A stretch of 64,000 nucleotides of DNA from Okapia johnstoni (Eukaryota > Chordata > Mammalia > Artiodactyla > Giraffidae), in contig CM044316.1 in the NCBI GenBank assembly GCA_024291935.2, positions 8,920,501 to 8,984,500 of the forward strand. The letters are read 5' to 3'. A model generated the notes under the pieces. The model did not search any database and was not told the DNA's origin. It saw nothing but the letters and a program-made list of their open reading frames with translations. Made by a program: the position numbers and the translations under genes. The number at the start of each line of letters is the position of its first letter. Positions within the stretch are counted from its first letter, which is position 1. Shown here in pieces: positions 23,001 to 32,600 of this stretch.

Positions 23001-25214
23001 TCAAGGTCTCATTTGGTGTGTGCTTACCGTGTACCAGGCTTGGCCAAGCACCTTGCCTCCAACCACCTGGTGCCTCGGTCTTATTACCCAACATCACAGC
23101 TGCCACATGAAGATCTCAGACCCAGAACTCTGACCTAGTCACCCCAGATTTACTTCCTACCCAGATCTCTCAGCTCGTCATCCCCAAATTGAAATCTCCA
23201 CCTTACATCTCTCAGGTGTGTGCTTGCATGCTCAGTCATGTCTGACTCTTTGCAACCCCATGGACTGTAGCTCACCACGCTCCTCTGTCCATGGGATCTC
23301 CCAGACAATACTGGAGTAGGTTGCCATTTCCTTCTCCAGGGGATCTTACTGACCCAGAAATTGAACCTGCATCTCCTCCTCCCATGGCAGGCAGGTTCTT
23401 GACCACTGAGCTACCTGGAAAGCCCAGACATCTCTCAGGACAGCTCCTCAACTCCCCCCACCCCAATCTGCCCTGCAATATCCATCTGGGGCCTCCACTC
23501 TGGATGCCCAGCCTGACGCCACCTTTCTCTCTCCTGTCAGCAAGCTGCACCGCCTGGAGTACCTGGACCTGTCCCACAACCAATTGGCTGCGGTGCCCGC
23601 CGGCCTGCCCCGCAGCCTGGCCGTGCTGCATCTGGGCCGCAATCGCATCCGCTGGGTGGAGGTGGCCAGGCTGGGCGGCCTGCGGGGCCTGCGCTACCTG
23701 CTACTGCAACACAACCAACTGGGTGCTGCGGGGCTGCCAGCTGGAGCCCCTGCGGCCACTGCGGGGCCTACACACACTGCACCTCTACGGCAACAGGCTG
23801 GACCGAGTGCCCCAGGTGCTGCCCCGCCGCCTGCGGGCCCTGGTGCTGCCCCACAACCGTGTGGCCGCGCTGGGCGCCCCCATCTGGCCTCCACGCCCCG
23901 ACTGGCCGAGCTCAACCTGGCCTACAACTGCCTGGCCAGTGCCCGTGTGCACCTTCGGGCCTTTCGCCGGCTGCGGGCCCTGCGCAGCCTCGACCTGGCT
24001 GGCAACCAGCTGACCCAGCTGCCCTCCGGCCTGCCCACTGGCCTGCACACCCTTCGGCTGCAACGCAACCAGCTGCGGGCCCTCGAGCCAGAGCCGCTGG
24101 CTGGCCTGCACCAGCTTCAGGAGCTCAGTCTGGCACATAACCGACTGCGTGTGGGTGACATTGGGCCTGGCACCTGGCATGAGCTGCAAGCCCTGCAGGT
24201 CAGGGGCAGGCTGGTTGGCCATACTATCTATAGGGCAGCTCCTTCACCCCTCTGCCTGCTTGCCCAGCTCCTCCCCTGGAAAGCCTTGAGATGCTAAAAG
24301 AGAGCCCCCCCTGTATGTAGGCCAGCCCTGGGATGCCACGCCCTTCTCCAGGGGATCTTCCCGACCCTGGGATGGAACCCGGGTCTCCTGCATTGCAGGC
24401 AGATTCTTACCGTCTGAGCCACCAGGGAAGAATTGGGTTGGCCCAAAAGTTCATTAGGCTTTTCCGTAAGCTGTTACGGTAAAACCCAAATGAACTTTTG
24501 GGTCAACCCAATACTGTCTTTGTGAGTCATCAACTGCATCAGTGGCTCCCATGGCAGGGACCCTGTCTGGGCCCCCATCACCTAGAATGAGGTCTGCCCC
24601 AGAAGGGACTCAGTTTACCACTGTGGAGGGCAGGACTTGGCAGCCACGAAGTAGGTGGGGGGAGGGGGCAGAAGAACCAGGCTGGGTGTACATGAGGGCC
24701 CGGGAGGGGAGCAGGTTGGGGCTTGGCTGTACGGGTGGCCCTGGGCCTGGGGCCACCACCGCGCCATCTCTGCTTGCCTGCCCAGGTGCTGGATCTCAGC
24801 CACAATGAACTGTCCTTTGTGCCTCCTGACCTACCCGAGGCCCTGGAGGAGCTGCACCTGCAGGGCAACCGTATCGGCCACGTGGGCCCTGAAGCCTTTC
24901 TCAGCACACCACGCCTGCGTGCCCTCTTCCTCAGGTACCTTGCAGGCGGCCGGGTTAGGCAACTCCAGGTAGACAGGCCAGGGCTGTGGGCTGTGAGGGA
25001 TGTGAGCGGGCCCAGGTGGGCCTCTCCCCTGGAACATGCCCTCATATCTGTCTCTTGGTCCAGGGCCAACAGGCTTCACATGACCAGCATCGCACCTGAG
25101 GCCTTCCTGGGCCTCCTGCACCTACGCATAGTGGACACGACGGGGAACCCCGAGCCAGTCTTGGTCCGCCTGCCGCCCATAGCCCCACGTAGGCCACGGG
25201 CAGTGGGCCCCTGA
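20079..25214 (+). CDS. PODNL1: PODNL1, podocan-like small leucine-rich repeat protein (with disabling lesions)
   Basis: Secreted extracellular-matrix small leucine-rich protein (SLRP class V, podocan family). Coding exons: 20079-20081 (ATG), 20220-20447, 21153-21246, 21532-21596, 21749-21826 (end lost), 22350-22506, 22757-22872, 23541-24198, 24786-24934, 25064-25214 (TGA). Splice phases agree except at the exon 5/6 junction. Exon 2 encodes a hydrophobic signal segment ([12 protein letters not shown]) and a Cys cluster ([15 protein letters not shown]) typical of the SLRP N-cap. LRRs of the LxxLxLxxNxL type follow (e.g. [38 protein letters not shown]). Oddities: exon 5 runs into a CA microsatellite, so its last 11 or so codons and donor are gone, and exon 8 has opposite single-base shifts. 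In the frame leaving exon 5 a stop follows at 22190-22192. Skipping exon 5 would also shift frame. It may be a pseudogene here or misassembled. Confidence 0.9.
20815..21005 (+). repeat. Bov-tA SINE in PODNL1 intron 2
   Basis: Plus-strand copy (AGGTTCAGTGGTAAAGAACC through ACGACTGAGCAACTCAACAA). Its tail is CAA-rich. It lies about 150 bp upstream of exon 3. Confidence 0.85.
21827..22268 (+). repeat. CA-rich microsatellite beginning inside PODNL1 exon 5
   Basis: About 440 bp of CACA/TACA/TTCACA arrays with CACCCACC variants. It begins at the base after ATC TTT (21821-21826), the codons for the IF of VTEIF. Read in the exon frame it gives about 120 His/Thr-rich codons, then TGA at 22190-22192. 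After the array, GAAGCCTGCCCT (22269-22280) followed by GCTGAG resembles the expected EKPAL-R end of the exon, but no GT donor follows (AGCTGG instead). Confidence 0.9.
23214..23428 (-). repeat. Bov-tA SINE in PODNL1 intron 7
   Basis: Minus-strand copy (TGTGTGCTTGCATGCTCAGTC through ACTGAGCTACCTGGAAAGCC), about 110 bp upstream of exon 8. Confidence 0.85.
23541..24198 (+). other. PODNL1: PODNL1 exon 8 with compensating frameshifts
   Basis: A single exon of 658 nt carrying most of the LRR array. The frame stays open throughout. However, between an extra C (within 23747-23750) and a missing base (within about 23876-23881) the LRR-type reading switches to another frame: the +1 frame there reads [15 protein letters not shown] and [13 protein letters not shown], while the open frame gives a Pro/Ala-rich stretch ([18 protein letters not shown]). 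Downstream the LRR frame returns at [16 protein letters not shown]. Confidence 0.85.
24318..24432 (-). repeat. Bov-tA fragment in PODNL1 intron 8
   Basis: Minus-strand partial element (ATGCCACGCCCTTCTCCAGG through GAGCCACCAGGGAAG). Its right edge abuts the mariner hairpin at 24433. Confidence 0.75.
24433..24513. mobile_element. Mariner-type MITE (hairpin) in PODNL1 intron 8
   Basis: An 80-bp near-perfect palindrome: left arm TTGGGTTGGCCCAAAAGTTC, right arm its complement ending in AACTTTTGGGTCAACCCAA, loop around CCGTAAGCTGTTACGG. This is the form of small internally deleted mariner elements in mammals. No transposase. Confidence 0.85.
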
Positions 25215-25476
25215 ACCTAGAGGAGCCCGGCAGAGCAGCCCAGACCCCTGGGGCTCTGCTGGGCTATGGACTAAGGAGACAGCACTCACCTGGGGCCTTG
25301 ACCTGGCTCTCCTGGGCCTGCCCATCCTGTGCTGGAGGGGATATTGGAACGGGCCACCACCTAGACACACAGGGAGCCTAGGAGAGACTGGAGCAGGCCA
25401 CTCGCACACTGGGCATACAGGCAACTCGGGCCCTGCTGGACACTCCCCAACTGCCTGTGCAGGTAGAGACAGCAAC

Positions 25477-25482
25477 AATAAA
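25477..25482 (+). terminator. PODNL1: PODNL1 poly(A) signal AATAAA
   Basis: AATAAA 263 bp after the PODNL1 stop codon. A SINE begins about 12 bp downstream, where cleavage and the GU-rich element would normally lie. Confidence 0.75.
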
Positions 25483-25494
25483 GCCTAGCCCCAG

Positions 25495-25618
25495 CCTTCC
25501 CTGGTGGTTCAGTGGTCAAGATTCCATGCCTCCACTGCAGGAGGTGTGGGTTCAATCCTTGGGTGGGGAACTAAGATCCTGCATGCCTTGCAGCGTGACC
25601 AAAAAACAGAAAAAAACC
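25495..25618 (+). repeat. tRNA-derived SINE at the PODNL1 3' end
   Basis: Plus-strand copy (CTTCCCTGGTGGTTCAGTGG) with an A-rich tail. CCTAGCCC occurs at 25484-25491 and again at 25619-25626, a target-site duplication. Confidence 0.83.
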
Positions 25619-25626
25619 CCTAGCCC

Positions 25627-26126
25627 TTTCAAGTGCTCACCACAGACCAGGTGCCCTTCTGCTTTTCGGAGGGGCTCTCATTGTGCCGTATCCAGCAATG
25701 GAAGCTGAAGCTCTGGGATGCTAAGTGGGTCCGGCAGTCTAGTCCAGGTCCTGGGGCCCACGAGCGGCAGGGCTGCCTTGCAAGGCCCTGAGATGCATGT
25801 GGGTCACCAAGCACCACCACGTACAACCTGACCTTGTGTGTAAACCCAGATACGCCCAAGGCCACCAGCTGGAGAGACACACGCAGATGCCCTCAGGTGT
25901 ACTACAGACCCCAAGGACACACACACAGGCCTTCACACACATCCCTGCAGAGTGTGCGCATAAATCATGTGCTTCATGGGCACGCTCCCTGCCAGCCCGC
26001 TCCTCTCACAGGCACCTCTTCATCAGCCCCCTGGGGTGGGGGGCAGTGGGGAGACCCAGCCCAGGCACTGGGGGCAGGAACAAGAAACAAGGGCAGGACA
26101 GAGTGAGCCAAGTGTGGCCCTGGCTG
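25627..26126. other. Short spacer between convergent PODNL1 and CC2D1A
   Basis: About 500 bp, partly CA-rich (25880-25960). Several open frames cross it but none resembles a known protein. No repeat assigned. Confidence 0.5.
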
Positions 26127-26132
26127 TTTATT
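26127..26132 (-). terminator. CC2D1A: CC2D1A poly(A) signal
   Basis: TTTATT on the plus strand, i.e. AATAAA on the CC2D1A strand, about 477 bp after the stop codon. No competing signal lies between. Confidence 0.75.
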
Positions 26133-26608
26133 CCATGTGTCTGCCCTGGGGGCCTGGCTGGGCCAGGGCAACCCTCTGGGGAGCCTGGCTGTCCCTGGCT
26201 GGCCTCAGCGGCTTCTTTGGGGTGTGGGTGGGCATCAGGGTTAAGGCTGGGGAGGGATAGGAAGTAAAGTGCTTGCAAGGGCCCTGGGGACTTGGTCCCA
26301 GCCACTCTCCCGCTTCGGAGGCCGGCAAGGGGCTGTGCACCCCTGGGCTGTGCAAACGGACTTTCTGGGGCCCACCCAGCTGGGCCTGGGTGAGGGGCAC
26401 ACACAGGCTGGCAGACCCTGCTGACGCCCCCTGCTGGGGAGGCTCCAACCGGGCCAAGTGGGCCCAGTGGGGGATGTGTCTGTCCAGAGTTGACTGTCCA
26501 CTGATTGTCTGCTTGTCTGGTCTGAGGTTGTGGAAATATCAGCTCCTCCCAGCACCGGGGCTGCAGGCCCACTCCCAGTTCTCCGGGGGCCACCTGTTCC
26601 TTTGCCCC
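26133..26608 (-). other. CC2D1A: CC2D1A 3' UTR
   Basis: GC-rich sequence between the stop codon and the poly(A) signal. No repeat insertion is visible. The long opposite-strand frames here are shadows. Confidence 0.7.
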
Positions 26609-29600
26609 TCACCGGCGGAGCCGCTGCAGCTGTGGGGAGAAGCGGCCGGGTCAGGACGGGGGACACGACCACACTTGCCCACCTGCTCTCAAAGCCCAAG
26701 CTGCTCACCTCACTCTCGACCAGGTTCCGTCTATACAGTGCCTCCTTGGCGGCCTCCTAGGGGGTGAAGAAGGAGTCAGCAGGCAGCCCCTGGTGGCCCT
26801 GGCCATGCCCCCACGCACGCCCGGCTCACCCTGCTGCCATCATTGCCCAGACGCCGGGCGGCCTCCGTGTAGAACTGTAGCTGGCGCTCCAGCTGGGCCA
26901 TGTACTCTGAGGGATGAGGGGGGCATCAGGATGGGGCCCATGGCCCCCAGCTCTCCCCCCACACCCATCCCTGAGCTCCTACCCCGCCGCATGCCCAGGC
27001 CTCCCTGCTCCAGCTGCGCCCGCTGCCACTGGCTGCGCTGCATGATGTCCTGGTACTGCTGCGCCACCTCGGGGGGTACTGGCCGCCGCGCCTGCCTGAG
27101 GGCCAGGATCTGGGGTCGGGGGAGATGATGCAGAGGGAGCTGTGAGGGACCTGCGGACCCCCCAGTCCTGCCCCACTGAGCCTCGCAGGGTGGTACCCAC
27201 CTTCCGCTCCAGACGCTCTTGGTCGAAGGCCAGCACACTGAGACTATGCAGGGGCCGTGCTGATCTGTGGGGTTGGGGAGGGGTGAGGGGCCGCAGGGAA
27301 CTCCCACCCCCAACCCTGTTAATTCAACAAACATACTGGGCCCCGGGGGACAGTGGGAGACAAGCCAAGCCCACCCCTGTGTTGCTGAATCCAGAATCTG
27401 ACAGGGACAACAGGTGTACAACCAGGCAACTGTGATGCCAGGTGTCAGGGAGGGCTTCCTGGAGGAGGTGACGGCCAAGCTGGGAATCAAAGGAGTCAGA
27501 GTTGGGCAGAGGAGCGAAGAGCAAGTGTGGTGATAGGGGTGCTGAGGGTATTATAACACAGAGTAGCCAAGAGGCTCGTGAAAACTAAATGTAGCCATGA
27601 ACCAACAGGAAGAAGTGGTGGGAAAAAAGGCTGGATTATTGACAGTGGTCTGATCACAAAGGTCTTAAAGATCAAGCTGAGGAGTTTAAACTAGATGCTC
27701 CAGTAGAAGAGGAGCCAGGGAAGGTTTTGAAGCAGGGGGGGGAAACATGCTTTAATTTGTGCCTGATGATAAGTTGTCCCGGAGAGGCTGAGATAAGAAG
27801 AGGGGCATTCTCTCCAGCACAGCTGGGCCCAATCACCTACCTGTTCCCTGGCTCCCTCGTAGGAGCAGGCATGGGAGGGGCCTTCCCTTTGGGCCCAGCA
27901 ACCTGCTTCAGAGGACAGAACCAGTCTTGTGAGTCTCAGCCACCTTGAACCAAGCCCCCCTTCCCCCCAGGGCTGCTGACGGGCAGGGGTCTCACTGTGG
28001 GCATGGATGCTGGCACAGGGTCGATGACCAGCCACCTCTCAGTCATGGTCTCCAACTGCTGGGCCGTCAGTGGCTCGCGAATCCGAACCATCACCTCCAG
28101 CCGCCCCCCTGTGGGCCTACGACCATCCAGGACCTGGTGGGAGTGAGGGGAGGCTGTTAAGAAGCAGGCAGTGGGGCTTCCCTGATGGCTCAGTGGTAAA
28201 ATATCCGCCTGCCAAAGCAGGAGACTTGCGTTCGATCCCTGGTGCGGCAAGATCCCACATGCTGCAGAGCAACTGAGCCCATGTGCCACAACTATAGAGC
28301 CTGTGCTCTAGAGCCCGGGAGGTGCAACTACTGAGTCCACGTGCCGAAACCACTGAAGCCTGTGTGCCCTGGAGCCCGTGCTCATAACAAAAGAAGCCAC
28401 CACAATGGGAAACCTGCATACCACAACTAGAGAGTGGCCCCCATTTGCCACAACTAGAGGAAAGCCTGCGCAGCAACGAAGACCCAGCACAGCCAAAATA
28501 AATAAATAAATAAATAAAATTACAAAAAAAAAAAAAAAAAAAAAAAGCAGCAGGCAGTGGCTGGAGGCTCAGGGCTGGGCTCCAGGACAGCCAGAGAAAT
28601 TTTCCAAAATATGACCCCCTGGGTATGGCTGAGACACCAGTTGCTCTTAATGGAGCAGGCTGCAGAGGTTACTTAGGGCTGGGTAGTGGGGAAGCCTGGT
28701 ATTTCTGGGGAGGGGCTGTGCCAGCAGAGAGGATCTTTGGGAGGCTCAGGGCAGGGAGCATCTGGTTGATGTTCACGAGTGGCATGGCTATACTGAAGTA
28801 TTCAGACCAATGTCCACCTCTCACCTCAAGGACCTCTCGGACCTCACATGCCATCTCCAGGGCGTCCAGTTTCAGCTGGGCTGTGCCCAGGACCCGGTCG
28901 GTCTTAAAGAGCCCCCTGTGTGTGTGAGAGGGGACAGGATGGTTGGCCCTGGGCAGCTCCCCCTCCTCTGGAGCCCAGACAGCACCTGTGGCCCCAGCTC
29001 ACCCCTTGTGGACCACTTCGAACTTGATGCCTTTGGTCTGGATGGCCCTTCGGAAGCCACGGTGGCTGCGGTTGATGCAGAGCTTGAACTGCTCCTTGAA
29101 CTCTGCCAGGAGGAGGGAACGAGGAGGGGCGGGTCAGGTTATGGTCTCATGCGCTTTCTGTGGGGAGGGGAGGCGGAAGACTGCTTCCTGCCAGGGCTTA
29201 CCAGGGGAGTCTGTGTTTTTGATCACGCTGGTCTTGTCTTTCTGAGCTTCTTCCTGTGACCAGACAGGAGGTGAAAAGGCTCAGGGGCTGGGGTCTGCCT
29301 TTGAACCCCTGCCAGACCCACACCCTCTAGGCCTGAGGGGGCTGGAGCCCATCCCCCCTCAGCTCCCCATGTACCACGTTGGGATAGGGGAAGTCGAACC
29401 GAACAAAGACATCCAGGTCACCAGGAGACAGCCCTGCCGGGAAGACAAGGGTCAGAGTTGGGCAGACAGATGGACCCCACAGCCCTGCCCCTTGCCTAGT
29501 GCCCCCTCACCTGGCGGTGTGGGCAAGTTGATGCCCTTCACGATGAATAGGAGCATGTCGTTGCTGCTGAGGTCAGGGAAGATCCTTCCGGGAGGGAGGG

Positions 29601-32600
29601 CGGGATACAGGCACCTCAGTGCCACCGCCCTGCCTGCCTTCTCCGCCCTTCCCCCAGTCTCTTGAGGGTGTCTCAGGTCCTAGGCTTGAGTTTTAGAACC
29701 AGACAGACTACAATTCTCTATCGAGGTCTGCCACTGGCTACCTGTTTAGTCCTTTCATAAATCTGCACATATTTATTTGGGACCAGCTCTGCACCAGTCA
29801 GTGGCCTCAACCTCTGTGGAGCCTCTTTCCTTGCATAAGATGTCTGGAACCTTCTAGAATTTTCTGGAATCTTCTAGAATTCACCAAGTGCCCTAGTGGC
29901 TGTGGGACATTCTCTTTCTCTGACAAGGTTTTTTGAGCATCTACTATATGCCAGCCAGTGTCCTCACTGCTGAAAATACACAGGTAAATGAGGCAGACCA
30001 TGCCTGTGTTCATGGAGCCCTGGCTAGCTGAGTGAACAGATGACCCCTGAATATATAAACAAACAAAACAAAAACAACTCTGCAGAGGATTAAAACACTG
30101 GAGAGAGTGGCGTGTGTTTGGGAGGTGCTGATCTAGACAGAGCCATTAAGGAGGGCTTCTCAGAAGTAACATCATAGGTGACTCTGAATGTCAAGAGGCT
30201 GCTACGGGGACTTCCCTAACAGTCCAGTGGTTAAGACTTCGAGTTTCCACTGCAGGGGGCATGGGTTTGACCCCTGGTCATGGAATTAGGATCCTGCAGG
30301 CCATGCAGTGCAGCCAAAAAAACTTTTAAAAAAGAAAAAGAGGCTGCTACATGGTAATCTGCATAAGAGGGTCTAAGCAGAGGAGACAGCCGGTGCAAAG
30401 GTCCTGAATGGGAACACAGAGTGTGTCTGATTGACCAAAAAGAAGTCTATGTGGCAGGGGGTGAGAGAAGTGCAGTCAGTGGGAGGAGATGAGGGGATGA
30501 CAGGGAGCCAGGCTGTGCAGATGTGGGGGAGCCAGGGTAAGGGGTGCAGGTTATCCTGAGTGGTGACGTTAGGTTATCCCAGTGGCCACCCCTAACCTTG
30601 TGTACAAGTGGGAAAAATGATCCCAACTCCCTGGAGTGTGAGATGATGTAACAGGAGCAGGACCCACCTCATTACCCCATGAGCTTGCCCAGGCCTTTGG
30701 GATGAGGCCCAGCTCTGCATTCACTAGACTGTCCCCATTTCCAAATGTGTCACTGTCAACATTCCATTGCCATCCTTTACTTACATGGCACATCTGCCTC
30801 AAGACCCTTGCACATGCTCTGCTCCCATCAGACCACCCAAACTCTCCTCCAGAAGCAAGTCCTCTGCTGGCTTCTGGGGAGTGTGGACCCCTCTCTCCAA
30901 AGGGCCAGTGGCAGGGTATAGGGGGCCTTACTTGATGACGCTGAAGGTTCTCTGCTCAAAGCGAGCAATGGGTGTGGGGAGACCCCGGGCAAAGGCCTGC
31001 TTCAGAATCTCCATGCTCCGCTTACAGTCCTCCGCCAGCTTCTCAAATCTGCCGGCAAGAGGGCCCTGCTCAGGTCCCTGGTCCCAGAGGCAGGCTGCAG
31101 GGTGCAGAAGTCGGTGGGGCGTGGGGGTTGGGCTTCTTACTTGCTGGTTTCAGCGATGTTGCCTAGCTGAGTGAACTGGTTAGAGTGGTTCAGGCACACC
31201 TGGGGGAGCAGAAGACAGTGAGGGGAGGGTTGGAGGGGGTGCCGTGTGACTGGAGATGACCTGGGCAGGGAAGCCCCCTTCACCTCGTGCTGCTGCCTTA
31301 TGAGCTTGGTGAGCTCGCCGTAGCGTCGGGCAGACTCCTGAGACAGACCTGGGCCGGGACGCTGGACCAGGGCAAAATCATCCTTGTTGACCGGGGCGGG
31401 CGGCACCTGCGGAGGATGAGGCTTGTGAGGGAGGGGCCTGCTAGACAAGCATAAGAAGCTCCACCCAAGGCTCTGCAGAAACATCATGCCTCCTTCAAGA
31501 GGCCTTCTCTGACTACAGCTTCTTCTGCAGGCCCTGTTCTTTCTTCTTTCCCAAGGAGAAAAGTAATCCTCCAAGAGAAGTGGATGGTCTGTCCCACATG
31601 GCACAATTTGTTACCCTGATCTCCAACCCCTCTTCCCTAGTAATGGAGTTCTGGCTGGGCACACAGCAGCCCAGCAAGAGACTACATGTCTCAGCCTCCC
31701 CTGCAGCCAAGTGTGGCCACATGACTCAGTTCTGGCCAATGGGAGGCAAGCAGAAGTGATGGCACCTTCACGTCACTGTCCACAGCCAGGATGTAGATAA
31801 GGTATCCACTTATCTGGTCAAAGGTCAATCCATTTTGCCCACGTGGACAAGAATGACCTCCTAGGGTGTCACAGAGTAACAAGATGGAAAGAACCTGGGC
31901 CCTGGAAGGCTTTTTTAGAGGTCTCTTTTAGAGACCAGAATGCCCTGAGTGTTACACACAGGAAACATAAATGCCTGTCTTATTTCAGCCACTGTCTTGG
32001 GCAGGGGAGGGAGGTTTGTTACAGCAGTTTAACCTGGACCGTGATGAATACATGTGACTGCTAAGTGGCAGAAGTCCGAAGGGTGAGGGCCTGGGAAGGT
32101 CCAGAAGGCCTAGAGGGTTCACCTTGGTGATGTCCACAGGCAGCCCGTTGCGTGAGGCCTCCAGCATGGGCTCCAGCCCCTTGGCCTGGCGCAGGTGCAT
32201 CTTGGCGCCCTCCACGTCGTTCTTCTGCTTGGCTCGCAGCGCAGCCTGCAGGAGCTGCTTCTTGCGGCCCTCCAGGAAGGCCAACTGCTGCTGGGCTGTG
32301 GGTACAGGGGTGTCTGCGGGTGCTGCCCCACCCACAGCCAGGCAATCGGCTGCTCAGGTGGGGAGGGGGGTACCTACCTCTGGTGGATGTGCCTTTGGGG
32401 GCTGCTTTGGCTATGGGGGCGGATCCTGACGGGGGTGCCTTTGAAGGTGGGGCTTTGGGTTGGGCTGTGGGGGCTGCAGGGCTGCTGAGCTGCAGAGGGA
32501 TGGAGAGCAAGTCAGAGCTTTCCCAGCGCCTGTGATGAGTCTGCTGCCCACAGGGATGAGGCCTGGCAGCAACAACACTGACCATCTCAGTTTCTATTTC

